The notes below the pieces were generated by a model, which was not told the origin of the DNA, did no database searches, and saw only the letters and a program-made list of their open reading frames with translations. Below, piece by piece: positions 1 to 8,841 of a stretch of 56,443 nucleotides of DNA (position 1 is its first letter; each line of letters opens with the position of its first letter). A program made the translations under genes and the position numbers. The DNA is from Akkermansia muciniphila (GTDB taxonomy: Bacteria; Verrucomicrobiota; Verrucomicrobiia; Limisphaerales; SIBE01), in contig CAMAWP010000009.1 of NCBI GenBank assembly GCA_945861765.1, positions 1 to 56,443 on the forward strand, given 5' to 3'.

Positions 1-2071
1 CCTGGTCGAACTCCACCGGATACTTCGTCACCGGCTGTTTGGGAGGGGTGAAGAGAAATCCATACACGCCACTGCCGTGGTGCATCTTGAGGAGCAAACC
101 GTTTTCACCGGGCTTGAGCAGAACCATCGCCTCATCGGGGGCTGGCGCGACGCGACGAAAGACTTTTCCGTTTTGGACCTTTGCGCCATTGAGCCAGAGT
201 TGGATGCCGCCATCGCTGCCGAAGGTCAGGTTGATATAGCGCGCCGTCTTCACGGTGATCTTCCGGTAGAAGTAGGTCACCTGGTTCTCGCCCGAGAGCG
301 CCTGCGCCGTGCCGTCCTTCCAATCTGGTTTCTCCTTCCAGCTTAGCTTGTCGTTTTCGTAGGTCTTTTTGAAATCGAGTTCAGTTTCATTGACGAAAGC
401 TTTCTCAAAAACCTCCTTCGTCGAACTCGCATTGAATGGACCGAGCGCCGACCACTGGCCCCATTCGATCTCGCTCGGCGGTGGTTCCTGGGCCGCGTCG
501 GCACTCTCGGCTTCGACTTCAAATCCAGTCAGGATGAAGTTGGCGTTGGTGCCGCGACTGGTCCCGTTGAGGGGAAGGCTGTCGTGGGTCAATGCTTCCA
601 ACCGGAGGGCGGTCACCTCACGCTGAGCACTCTCCAGCGACACCGAGTACGTCTCCTGGACCGCGTTGGCGCCGCTGGCGAGGACGGAATTGTCCTCGAG
701 TGTTCTTAACTCGGCCCCGCTCAAGGCAGTGACAGCTCGGGCCTTGAGAACTTCCCAGCCGGAATGAATCCGTTGGCGTTGCTTCTCCTCCCACGCAGCC
801 TGTTCCCGGCTCAAAGTATCGTCCTTCAGATCGAGTAACCCCCGGCGTTGCTGTTCGAGTGCGGCGATCTCGTTCGTCAGCTTCGTCAGCGACGCCGCTT
901 GCTCCGGCGTCGGCACCTTCAGGAAGGGCGGCGCCGGATCGCTGTCCAGGCCCTTCTCCGGGATGCGATTGAAGAAATCGTAGAGCTGATAATACTCACG
1001 CTGGGTGAACGGGTCGTACTTGTGGTCGTGGCACTCTGTGCAAGCCGTGCTCGAACCGAGGAAAACAGTGCCAAACGTGTTCACGCGGTCGGTCACATAC
1101 TTGTTCATGTACTCGTCCGGGTCGGCGCCGCCCTCCGTGCTGCTCATGCCATTCCGATTGAAGGCGGTGGCAATGCGCTGCTCGGGCGTGGGATGCGGGA
1201 GCAAATCGCCGGCGAGTTGTTCCGTCGTGAACTGATCGAACGGCTTGTTCTCGTTGAACGCACGGATGACGTAGTCGCGGTACTGCCACATGGAGCGGGC
1301 TGTGTCAGCGTGGTAACCGTCGGAATCCGCATAGCGCGCCAAGTCCAGCCATTGCTGGGAGAACTTTTCCCCAAACGCTTGCGAAGCGAGCAATCGATCC
1401 ACCAGCTTCTCGTAGGCTGCGGGCGTGTTGTCGGCGAGGTAGGCATCCACCTCGGCAACGGTCGGCGGGAGGCCGGTCAGGTCCAGCGTGACCCGGCGAA
1501 TCAGGGTGTGCGGCTCGGCCGGCGGGGATGGACTCAATCCCTCCTTTTCCTGCCGCGCCAGGATGAAGTGATCGATCTCGTTGCGCGGCCAGTTCGGATT
1601 CCTCACGGCGGGCAGTGGGGGCCGCTCGGGGGTGAGGTAAGCCCAGTGCTCTTTGAACTCGGCGCCCTGTGCGATCCAGTGGCGAAGCAGATCAATTTGT
1701 TCCTGTGTCAGCCGTTTGCCGGTCTTCTTTGGCGGCATGCGCTCGTCGTCATCCGTGGCGGAAACAACTTTCAGCAGGTGGCTTTTTTCGACGTCACCCG
1801 GAACGACCGCGCGTTCGCCCGACTCCAGTATGGCCGTGGCCTCTTCGCGCCGGTCGAGCCGCAGCCCGGCCTTGCGCTTGTTCTTGTCCGGTCCGTGGCA
1901 GGCGAAGCAATTCTCGGAGAAGATGGGACGGATGTCGCGGTTGAAATCAATCGGGCGCTGATCGGCCGCGCGCACAAGTTCGGTTCCGCCGAAATTTACG
2001 GCGGCCGCAACCAGCACCAGGACAACGCCCAATCGACCTGGGAAGGGAAAGAGATTCAGGTTCCGGTTCAT
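1..2071 (-). CDS. PSCyt1-DUF1549 (PSD1-type) secreted protein, 3' end outside window
   Basis: Reading the minus strand from an ATG at 2071 gives about 690 residues with no stop before the left edge, so the gene is partial. A signal peptide covers residues 1-36. A planctomycete-type cytochrome c domain (PSCyt1) follows with a CFACH heme motif at residues 55-59 and an RMPPKK segment. DUF1549 (PSCyt2) begins near HWAYLTPERPPLP and holds the CTECHDHKYDPF motif. After it come a coiled, charged stretch and a jelly-roll-like region (INLTFGSDGGIQLWLNG). The DUF1553 half must lie beyond base 1. Family members are exported heme-type proteins of unknown biochemical role, often beside DUF1501 proteins. 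The prepilin gene lies 179 bp upstream on the same strand. The long plus-strand ORF over this stretch is a shadow. Confidence 0.9.
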   Translation of the reverse strand, partial: MNRNLNLFPFPGRLGVVLVLVAAAVNFGGTELVRAADQRPIDFNRDIRPIFSENCFACHGPDKNKRKAGLRLDRREEATAILESGERAVVPGDVEKSHLLKVVSATDDDERMPPKKTGKRLTQEQIDLLRHWIAQGAEFKEHWAYLTPERPPLPAVRNPNWPRNEIDHFILARQEKEGLSPSPPAEPHTLIRRVTLDLTGLPPTVAEVDAYLADNTPAAYEKLVDRLLASQAFGEKFSQQWLDLARYADSDGYHADTARSMWQYRDYVIRAFNENKPFDQFTTEQLAGDLLPHPTPEQRIATAFNRNGMSSTEGGADPDEYMNKYVTDRVNTFGTVFLGSSTACTECHDHKYDPFTQREYYQLYDFFNRIPEKGLDSDPAPPFLKVPTPEQAASLTKLTNEIAALEQQRRGLLDLKDDTLSREQAAWEEKQRQRIHSGWEVLKARAVTALSGAELRTLEDNSVLASGANAVQETYSVSLESAQREVTALRLEALTHDSLPLNGTSRGTNANFILTGFEVEAESADAAQEPPPSEIEWGQWSALGPFNASSTKEVFEKAFVNETELDFKKTYENDKLSWKEKPDWKDGTAQALSGENQVTYFYRKITVKTARYINLTFGSDGGIQLWLNGAKVQNGKVFRRVAPAPDEAMVLLKPGENGLLLKMHHGSGVYGFLFTPPKQPVTKYPVEFDQ

Positions 2072-2250
2072 GTGTTTGGTAGTGATCTCGACGCCGGCCA
2101 GCTTACGTGAATTCAGCCAATCTTCCTATAATAATATTGCTGTAGAGATTGCTGAGTGCTGCCATCCAGGTGCCCTCGACGGTGGGACCATAATCGGCCA
2201 TGATTCGGTTGTTGTTGCCGGTCGTTCCAGGAGACGCATAACTATTGGGG

Positions 2251-3111
2251 CTACCGCTTTTCACTCGTTCGCTCCTGAAGCCATCGAATGTCTCTCGGAT
2301 CGCTGGCGGCATTGAAGCCGACCCGGTCCCAGTTGATGAAGCGCACCGGCACGGCCGTTCGCGCCACCAGCCACCGCTTGATCTCCGAGTGGCCATCCGC
2401 GAAGGCAAAACCGCACGCGCGATTGTGGTAACTGGCGGGCATGTCAACCCAGTTGGGATTATTCATGTCGGTGTACATCGCGCCGTCGTTGATCGTGTCG
2501 GGGTGTTCATCCACAAACACCCAGCCCTGCGTGGTGGAGAGCCGCTGATAATCGCCCAGTTTCTTATAGACTTTCCCGCGCCAGCTATCCGCGCCCCAAT
2601 CCTTCGCGCCCTTGGGCGAGCCGTCGCCCACGAAAAAATTCATGGAGTAGCTGCGGACGCGTTCGGTCCAGCCCAGCTTCCGTTGGGCTTCAGAAACGAA
2701 TTTGTCGGCGGGACATTTGTAGATGTTCTTGGTTACTCCCACGTATTCGGCAAGCTTGGAGTACTTCGGATCAAGGACGTAGGCCACGTTGGTGTTATCC
2801 TTGGCCGTGGTCCAGGTCAGGAATCCGGTGATCCAACTGTTTTCGACACTGCCGGGTCCGCCCAGATTCATGTTCTCGACCAGCGCGTCACTGTTGTCAT
2901 GGGCGTACATGACCCAGCCGAGGGCCAGTTGTTTGGTGTTGCTCAGGCACGCGATGCCTTGCGCCTTAGTCTTGGCCTTGCTCAACGCGGGCAAAAGCAT
3001 GCCCGCCAGAATCGCGATGATCGCGATGACGACAAGGAGCTCAATGAGGGTGAAGCCAACGCCTCGATCCAATCGGCGAGGCCCGGTGGGTTTAGTAAAA
3101 GCTGTGTGCAT
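2251..3111 (-). CDS. Prepilin-type N-terminal cleavage/methylation protein (type II pseudopilin-like)
   Basis: The 286-residue protein has a basic leader ([10 protein letters not shown]) followed by [20 protein letters not shown], the class III signal cut by prepilin peptidase before Phe and methylated. The hydrophobic helix anchors it in the inner membrane, with Glu at position +5. The remainder is the globular head common in Verrucomicrobia and Planctomycetes, with YKCPADKF in the middle and the C-terminal [15 protein letters not shown], the 'H-X9-DG' type ending. Such proteins occur in many copies per genome and are thought to be pseudopilins of type II-like secretion, but individual roles are unknown. 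It lies upstream of, and co-oriented with, the PSCyt1 gene, the same order as the prepilin-PSD1 pair at 35.4-38.5 kb. Confidence 0.9.
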   Translation of the reverse strand: MHTAFTKPTGPRRLDRGVGFTLIELLVVIAIIAILAGMLLPALSKAKTKAQGIACLSNTKQLALGWVMYAHDNSDALVENMNLGGPGSVENSWITGFLTWTTAKDNTNVAYVLDPKYSKLAEYVGVTKNIYKCPADKFVSEAQRKLGWTERVRSYSMNFFVGDGSPKGAKDWGADSWRGKVYKKLGDYQRLSTTQGWVFVDEHPDTINDGAMYTDMNNPNWVDMPASYHNRACGFAFADGHSEIKRWLVARTAVPVRFINWDRVGFNAASDPRDIRWLQERTSEKR

Positions 3112-3284
3112 TTCCAGAATAGGTGTGTTGTGTTTCTATTCCGTGAGGGGAGATTTGGCAACGACGCGTTTCGATTCATTGGTCAGCCTCGCCCTCATGC
3201 CGGACAATGTTACCTGGCAGCTCTGCCGCACACTTCGTATCTCATTGCCTGCCACATTCGCTTTCTGCTATGGAAATGCCCACC

Positions 3285-5174
3285 ATGAAAGGCCCACGTC
3301 TGGACACCACTCATTGGACTGCGATACTGCTGTGCATGGTCTCAGGCTCAGTTCTGTTCGCCGCGGATGCGGCCTCTGATCCTGCAACTGCCGCAAGAAG
3401 CCTTCGAGAAACCCGTTACTCCGATCGCACCGATTCGGTTGCTGACAAGCTGCGCCACTTGGAGGGCGCGTATCGTTTGAAAGATTTTCGTCTGGCTCGT
3501 GCTCTGGCTGATTCGATCCGGCAGACTCTGCAGTTTGAGGAACAGCAAGAATCGTCCCTCGGCGCGGCATTGGTCGGCGCGGAAGCCTTCGTGCCCGTCT
3601 CCAGCCTCCCGGCTGCCTGGCGCGACTGGGCACGGGGCTGGACCTACGCCAAGGTGTTGTCCCTTGAGGAAACCGCCGGGGAAGCCCGAGCCGCTGAACC
3701 GGTGGAGTTGGTGACGGCATTTCGCGCGGATCAAACGGCTTCGCTGGCGCGAGAAGTGCGGGTCGCGCGCGTCGAAGGGTCCGTGCTGCGCGAAGTTCGC
3801 AGCCAGGTCACTGAAGAGGTCCGCCGCGGGCACGAACGCCATTGCCGGTTGACCTTGCTGGTCGATTCACCCGCGCGTCAACGCACCCACTGGCTGATCC
3901 TTTACGGCAACCCCGACGCTGAACTGCCCGATTATCCAACGGACTTGAAAGTGACGGGTGAGGGATTTGGACTGGATCTCGAAAATGAGTATTTTCGTGG
4001 ATCGCTCTCGAAGCAAATGGGGCAACTCGAACGCCTGATCTATAAGCGCGAGCACGGCCAGGAACTGTTCGCCGGCGGCGAAGGTCACGGCGAGCCACCC
4101 GGCATCGACTGGGCTCACGATTACGTGACTTCCGGCAACTTCCAAAAGCTGCGGATCACCAATTGGCCAGCCAGCCCTGATTACGAGGTGATTCGGGGTC
4201 CGCTTTCGCTCACCGTGCGCCGATGGGGTTTTCCCGCCTCACCCATTCATCCGGTGTTCACCCCGTCGCGCATGAACATCTTCGTCGAGTACCGCTTCTA
4301 TGCCGGCACGCCGTGGTTTATCAAGACGGGCTCCATGCAGGTCATCCAGGATATCGAGATCGGCTATCTCCGGGATGACGAGTGGGTCTTTTCCGGGATG
4401 TCGTTCAACGAAACCCTGTGGATGGGTCGCGACGGCAAATTGCGCATCGGCCCGGTCGCGCCGAGCCAGGCGGAAGATCTGTGGGGCGTGGGTTTCTTTC
4501 ACCGCGAGACGCGCGATGCGTTCATCGGCTTGTTCCTCGAACACACCGCCGAAAACGCCCCGCCGCTGACCCACACGGGAACGCCGACCTTGCACTACAA
4601 GTGGCATGGTCACGTATGGAGCAGGGCTTTGTATCAAGGCGCCACTCTGCGCGCGGGAGCGGTCCTTCGTCAAAGGAACGCCTACTTGACTCTGCCGTTT
4701 CCGGAATCCGGCGGCGCTGAAATCGTGGAGGGGATCCGTCGCCGCATGTTGAGTTCTCTCGTAGCCAGCCCTGCCTCCTTGCCTGCAGTGATCGACGCCT
4801 CGGCGCCGTCCGGCAGGCTCGCTCGCCCCGGCGAAGCGGGTGACAGTCCCATCTCGAAAAAGGCGCTGTGGGAGGCGCTGGGCAACTGCCGCGATGAACA
4901 ACTCTACGAGGCGCGGCCGAGCATCGTTGATCTCGGGCTTGTGTACGACCTTCGCGTTCGCGGCGATGTCGTCCAGGTGCTCATGGCCATGCCAAATCGT
5001 GGCCGCCCGCGTCTAGGCTTCTTCGCCTACGGCAGCGGCGGCAACGCGTCACCTGTGCGCGATGTGTTATTGAAAGTCCCGGGCGTGCGCCGCGTGGTCG
5101 TCGAACAAACCTGGGAGCCGCCGTGGAACTCGAATCGCTTGACCGATGAAGGACGTCGGAAACTCGGACTGTGA
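3285..5174 (+). CDS. Secreted protein of unknown function with C-terminal MIP18/DUF59-like domain
   Basis: I chose the ATG at 3285 because it gives a clean signal peptide (MKGPRLDTTHWTAILLCMVS, then SVLFAADA); ATGs at 3270 and 3276 are possible. Protein about 629 residues. Residues from about 30 to 490 are rich in Trp, Tyr and Phe and read as a beta-rich secreted domain (RIYKREHGQELFAGGEG-like and WAHDYVTSGNFQKLR segments) that I do not recognise. The last 110 residues match the MIP18/DUF59 pattern: PSIVDLGLVYDLRVRGD, then VPGVRRVVVEQTWEPPW, then RLTDEGRRKLGL. In cytosolic iron-sulfur assembly proteins this domain has a conserved Cys in a TxxxCP loop. Here the loop reads MAMPNRGRPRLGF, so the Cys is absent. 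A signal peptide plus a Cys-less MIP18 domain is an unusual arrangement. The sialidase gene follows after 40 bp. Confidence 0.75.
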   Translation: MKGPRLDTTHWTAILLCMVSGSVLFAADAASDPATAARSLRETRYSDRTDSVADKLRHLEGAYRLKDFRLARALADSIRQTLQFEEQQESSLGAALVGAEAFVPVSSLPAAWRDWARGWTYAKVLSLEETAGEARAAEPVELVTAFRADQTASLAREVRVARVEGSVLREVRSQVTEEVRRGHERHCRLTLLVDSPARQRTHWLILYGNPDAELPDYPTDLKVTGEGFGLDLENEYFRGSLSKQMGQLERLIYKREHGQELFAGGEGHGEPPGIDWAHDYVTSGNFQKLRITNWPASPDYEVIRGPLSLTVRRWGFPASPIHPVFTPSRMNIFVEYRFYAGTPWFIKTGSMQVIQDIEIGYLRDDEWVFSGMSFNETLWMGRDGKLRIGPVAPSQAEDLWGVGFFHRETRDAFIGLFLEHTAENAPPLTHTGTPTLHYKWHGHVWSRALYQGATLRAGAVLRQRNAYLTLPFPESGGAEIVEGIRRRMLSSLVASPASLPAVIDASAPSGRLARPGEAGDSPISKKALWEALGNCRDEQLYEARPSIVDLGLVYDLRVRGDVVQVLMAMPNRGRPRLGFFAYGSGGNASPVRDVLLKVPGVRRVVVEQTWEPPWNSNRLTDEGRRKLGL

Positions 5175-5214
5175 CCTCCCGGACACGATCCAGACTGTGT
5201 AAATACAAACCATC

Positions 5215-6822
5215 ATGAACGCACTTCGATGGCCAATAGTTCTCCGGATCAGCTCGCTCTGCCTGGCTCTTGGACTGGAGACAGGCCTCAGGGCTGCGCC
5301 CGACGCGACTGGGCCCAAGAGCCTGATCGCCTCTTCGCGGCGCCCTGCTCATCCGGTGCTGATCCGCAACGAACACAATCCTCTGCTGCGCGTGATTATC
5401 GAAGCAGCCGCGGGTCCGGATGTCGGCGTGGACGAGATGTCTTTCACACTCGAAGGGACTGATGATCCCGCTGACATCGAGTCCCTGTCACTCTTCACCA
5501 CGCGGGATAAAGAGGAGTTCGCGGCGACCCAAGTGGTGGGAGAGCCTGTTCCGCCGAAAGCGAGGTTGACGATTCGCACTGCAAACAGTTTGAAAGCTGG
5601 GAAAAACGTTTTCTGGCTGTCCGCCAAACTGAAAACTTCCGCCGACCTTTCGCATCGCGTCGCGGCGGCTTGCAGCGCGATCGAAACGACGGCTGGGCGG
5701 GTGATTCCGAGTCTCTCGGCTCCCGGAGGCCGGCAGCGTATAGGCATCGAGCTCCGCAAGCATCAGGACGACGGTGTTCACACCTATCGCATCCCCGCTC
5801 TCGCCACCACGCCGCGCGGGACGCTGCTTTGCGTCTATGACATGCGCCGCCGCATGGGACGCGACCTGCAGGAGGACATTGACATAGGACTCAGCCGCAG
5901 CGCTGACGCCGGGCGGACCTGGGAGCCGGTCCGTGTCATCATGGACATGGGAGAATATGGCGGGTTGCCGCAGGAACAAAACGGTTGCAGCGATCCGGGC
6001 ATCATTGTGGACAGGGAGACGGGAGAGATTTTTTGCTTTGCCGTTTGGATGAACGGCAAACCCGGCAAACATCAATGGAATGGCGACGGCTCCGAACCAG
6101 GCTTCGAGATCGGCAAAAGCGCGCAGTTCCTGATGGTGCGCTCGACGGATGATGGCCGCACTTGGAGCCGACCGGAAAACTTGACGCGCCAGTTAAAGCG
6201 GGCGGAGTGGTGGCTGCTGGCTCCGTCGCCGCAGCAGGGCATCCAACTGCCGGACGGCACCCTGGTCATGCCCGTACAAGGCCGCGACGAGCAGGGCGTT
6301 CCCTTCGCCACCCTGATGACCAGCCACGATCATGGCGCGAACTGGACCATCGGCGCACCCGCCTTCAGCGGCGGCAACGAGTGTCAGGCAGTGCAACTGG
6401 GCGATGGCTCCCTCATGCTCAACATGCGCAACGACCATGATCGGTTCCGCGCGGTGTTTGTCACCCGCGACCTGGGCCAGACCTGGCATTCGCATGTAAC
6501 GAACCGCAAGGCGCTCATCGAACCCAACTGCAACGGCAGCCTGTTGCGGGTTGATTACGGGCCGGCGCGGGAACGCCAGCACGTTCTGCTTTTTGCCAAT
6601 CCCCACTCACAGACGAGCCGCACGCAACACACCATCCAGGTCAGCTTCGACGACGGTCGCTCCTGGCCCGAGTCGCACCATCTGTTGCTGGACGAAGGCC
6701 GCGGTGCCGGTTACCCCAGCCTCACGCGCATCGACGACGAACACGTCGGCATCGTCTATGAAGGCAGCCGGGCGCACTTGGTGTTTGAAAAGCTTTCCCT
6801 GGAAGAACTGCTGAAACGATGA
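5215..6822 (+). CDS. Exo-alpha-sialidase (GH33-like, BNR/Asp-box propeller)
   Basis: The 535-residue protein has a signal peptide (to about residue 28), an N-terminal beta-sandwich (residues 45-165) typical of sialidases with a leading lectin-like domain, and a six-bladed propeller. HTYRIPAL at 189-196 is the FRIP-type motif carrying the first arginine of the carboxylate-binding triad. Asp boxes are visible as SRSADAGRTW, RSTDDGRTW, SHDHGANW, TRDLGQTW and SFDDGRSW. The GGNECQ segment and GAGYPSLTRI near the C-terminus supply the expected Glu and Tyr nucleophile pair. The family removes terminal sialic acids from glycans outside the cytoplasm. Substrate is not proven; related propellers act on other sugars. 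A close paralog lies at 53.8-55.4 kb on the other strand. Confidence 0.88.
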   Translation: MNALRWPIVLRISSLCLALGLETGLRAAPDATGPKSLIASSRRPAHPVLIRNEHNPLLRVIIEAAAGPDVGVDEMSFTLEGTDDPADIESLSLFTTRDKEEFAATQVVGEPVPPKARLTIRTANSLKAGKNVFWLSAKLKTSADLSHRVAAACSAIETTAGRVIPSLSAPGGRQRIGIELRKHQDDGVHTYRIPALATTPRGTLLCVYDMRRRMGRDLQEDIDIGLSRSADAGRTWEPVRVIMDMGEYGGLPQEQNGCSDPGIIVDRETGEIFCFAVWMNGKPGKHQWNGDGSEPGFEIGKSAQFLMVRSTDDGRTWSRPENLTRQLKRAEWWLLAPSPQQGIQLPDGTLVMPVQGRDEQGVPFATLMTSHDHGANWTIGAPAFSGGNECQAVQLGDGSLMLNMRNDHDRFRAVFVTRDLGQTWHSHVTNRKALIEPNCNGSLLRVDYGPARERQHVLLFANPHSQTSRTQHTIQVSFDDGRSWPESHHLLLDEGRGAGYPSLTRIDDEHVGIVYEGSRAHLVFEKLSLEELLKR

Positions 6823-6854
6823 CTCGCAGGGGCAGTTCCGCCTCAAATCTGTTT

Positions 6855-6888
6855 GACAGGAATTTCCTCCTCACCCAAGTTTCCTGTC
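6855..6888 (+). terminator. Inverted repeat after the sialidase gene
   Basis: GACAGGAA at 6855-6862 pairs with TTCCTGTC at 6881-6888 across an 18-base loop, 33 bp after the sialidase stop. There is no T-run, so it is a weak terminator or mRNA-end hairpin candidate only. Confidence 0.3.
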
Positions 6889-6980
6889 CATGAAGCCCAT
6901 CACCCGACGCCAGTTCATCGCGTCCACGTCAAATGGCACCAGCCAAACTTCATCCTGAAGACGGCAGTTAAACCACGCAT

Positions 6981-7020
6981 GAACACGAATAAACACGAAT
7001 AAACACGAATAAACACGAAT
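6981..7020. repeat. Four tandem copies of a 10-bp unit (AAACACGAAT)
   Basis: The unit AAACACGAAT occurs four times in a row; the first copy starts with G instead of A. It sits in the gap between the sialidase gene and the NPCBM fragment. Read on the minus strand it gives FVFIRVYSCLFVF-like peptides inside spurious ORFs. It looks like a simple intergenic repeat at the edge of a remnant. Confidence 0.8.
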
Positions 7021-7044
7021 TCGGAGGGAGTTCCGCCGATCGAT

Positions 7045-7590
7045 GTGTTCGCCCGGCAAGTGAGATCGTTCGCGCGAATAGGGCCGATGCCTCCGATGCC
7101 CGATGTCGTCATCGGCGACTTGAAACCGGTTCGTAACGTCGGCTTCGGTCATACCTACAGTGGCAACGTCCGGTATTCCGGCAACACCAAGCCGCCGCAA
7201 AAGGACAAATCGAACTTGGGCCAAGACTTGAAGATCAATCGAAAAATTTACCAAACGGGCATGGGCGTCCATGCCCCGTGCGCGCTCATGTATGAGATCA
7301 AACCGGACTACAAACGCTTCGTCGCGCTGGCGGGTGCTGATGAGAACCTGGTCAGCATTAGTCACGGCTCGAACCTCTCGAAGTATCCCAGCGTTGTTTT
7401 CAAAATTTTTATCGACGGTAAGGAATCGGCGACAAGCCCGGTCATGCGCGTGCCCTCTCCGGCCTGGAGGTTCGACGTGGAGATTCCCGGGGGCGCCCGG
7501 CTGATCAGTCTCGTCGCAATGGATGCGGGTGACGGGTCACGTGAGGATTTTGCCGATTGGGCCAACGCCGGGTTCATCGTCCGCCAATGA
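7045..7590 (+). pseudogene. NPCBM-domain fragment, duplicate of the C-terminus of the 32-33.7 kb gene
   Basis: From about residue 15 the ORF matches the last 155 residues of the isochorismatase-like gene at 32112-33701 almost throughout (GDLKPVRNVGFGHTY, TKPPQKDKSNLGQ, MGVHAPCALMYEIKP, SLVAMDAG). NPCBM domains are galactose-binding-fold modules found at the ends of carbohydrate-active proteins. No signal peptide or catalytic domain precedes it, and the upstream sequence is the tandem repeat. It therefore reads as a 5'-truncated copy or a stranded domain. A very short secreted lectin is possible only if an upstream start with a signal peptide is being missed; I see none. Confidence 0.8.
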
Positions 7591-7695
7591 CTCGCGTGTG
7601 TGAACCGGGACGTGCCGGCCGCCGGGAAGATCAGTGATCCACCTGGACGTCCATCTCGTTGTTTTGGCGAACATCGTCCGCGGTAGGAAGGAGTG

Positions 7696-8841
7696 CTACT
7701 CCGTTGGCAATTGTCCGAAGTAGAGCGTCGATCCATTGTTCGTGACAAACGAGAGCTGGCCCTGGAACGGGGCCGCAGCCCAATAAACCCCGCTCAGGCT
7801 CGCCTTCAAATCGCCGTCGCAGGTGACCGGTTCGATCGCCGACCAATGATCGCCGCCGTCGTCGCTGAACATGTAGCCTGCGTTGAACTTCGCCGCGTTC
7901 TCCCTGGTGAAGGCGAACAAGCAATGCAGACGGCCCCTGGCATCCTCGATGATGGAAGGCCCGCTGATCTGCGGGTCCATGACGTGATGCTTCCAGCCGT
8001 CCGCGTCGCGCCGCGCGTGGACGGTGTAATATTTCGCCAGCGGTTCCGGCGTCGGGAAGTAGGAGGGAATGTAGCCGTAGAGCGAGTGCGGCCGGCCCTG
8101 CCGATCCACGTAGAATTTGATCTGATGGGTGTCGCACGCGAACTGGCCTTCCCGAAAGCTTAGGTTGACCCGGTCGAGCGCCTCGACAGTTTCCGGCAGC
8201 CAGGGGTTGAGTTGGTGCGGGATGCGAAGCGGCTTGCCGTCGCCCCTGGTCCAGGTCTTTCCTTGATCCGGTGAGCGCAGGTAAAAAATGTTTTGGTAAA
8301 GAGCCGGGTTCGGCTCCCAGCCGGTGAACATCAGGTGCAGCACGCCGTCGCGCACGATGGCGTTGGGATAGATCGCCTGGCCTTCGACGATCGGGATGCG
8401 TTTGGTCCACTCCCCGCCGGCGGGCCGCCGCATGAAGTCGATCACGCCGCTGTTGCCGGCCGCTCCGAAATAGAGAAGCGTGTCATTGCGAGGATCGCAC
8501 GTCATCGTCGCATAGTTCTTTGGGCGAATCGCCACCCCGTCGTTCATCGATTCCAGCGCGTGAGTTTGTGCGCTGTGATAATGCCAGACCTGATCCCGAT
8601 GCTTCCGGTGCTGTCCTGTCAGATGAATGATCCCCTTGCTATCGACCGCCAGATAAGGCGGGCCAATTGGAAAATCTCCTTTGCTTGTCCAGTTCTTCCC
8701 GTCGAATCGCATGAGAACCGATCCGTGGTCGCTGCTCTCGTAGGTGATGTAGAGAAATTCCCCCGTGCTGACAATCTTGTTCTGGCTGAACAGCCCGTTG
8801 ACGTTGCTGTTGGTCTCGATGACCCGCAATGAGATGTTCAT
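7696..8841 (-). CDS. BNR-4 repeat beta-propeller protein (paralog 1)
   Basis: The 381-residue protein has no signal peptide at its ATG. It shows the BNR-4 family pattern: an Asp-box-like RSPDQGKTW near residue 190, WEPNPALYQNIFYLR, and the THQIKFYVDRQGRPHSLY segment at about 238-255. Both latter motifs recur in the two neighbouring paralogs. BNR-4 proteins include polysaccharide lyases and glycosidases with seven-bladed propellers (for example PL24/PL25 ulvan lyases and GH145), so a role in rhamnose/uronate glycan breakdown is plausible but inferred. Its start overlaps the stop of the upstream BNR-4 gene by 4 bp (ATGA), which suggests translational coupling. The missing signal peptide is odd for a partner of an exported protein; an intracellular oligosaccharide substrate is one explanation. 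Confidence 0.85.
   Translation of the reverse strand: MNISLRVIETNSNVNGLFSQNKIVSTGEFLYITYESSDHGSVLMRFDGKNWTSKGDFPIGPPYLAVDSKGIIHLTGQHRKHRDQVWHYHSAQTHALESMNDGVAIRPKNYATMTCDPRNDTLLYFGAAGNSGVIDFMRRPAGGEWTKRIPIVEGQAIYPNAIVRDGVLHLMFTGWEPNPALYQNIFYLRSPDQGKTWTRGDGKPLRIPHQLNPWLPETVEALDRVNLSFREGQFACDTHQIKFYVDRQGRPHSLYGYIPSYFPTPEPLAKYYTVHARRDADGWKHHVMDPQISGPSIIEDARGRLHCLFAFTRENAAKFNAGYMFSDDGGDHWSAIEPVTCDGDLKASLSGVYWAAAPFQGQLSFVTNNGSTLYFGQLPTE

Noticed and set aside
848-2110. 420-codon plus-strand ORF
   Set aside because: It is the antisense of the PSCyt1/DUF1549 gene and its protein is an Arg/Val-rich sequence with no domain.
6981-7020. CRISPR-like array
   Set aside because: The units are 10 bp, directly adjacent with no spacers, and no cas genes are present.
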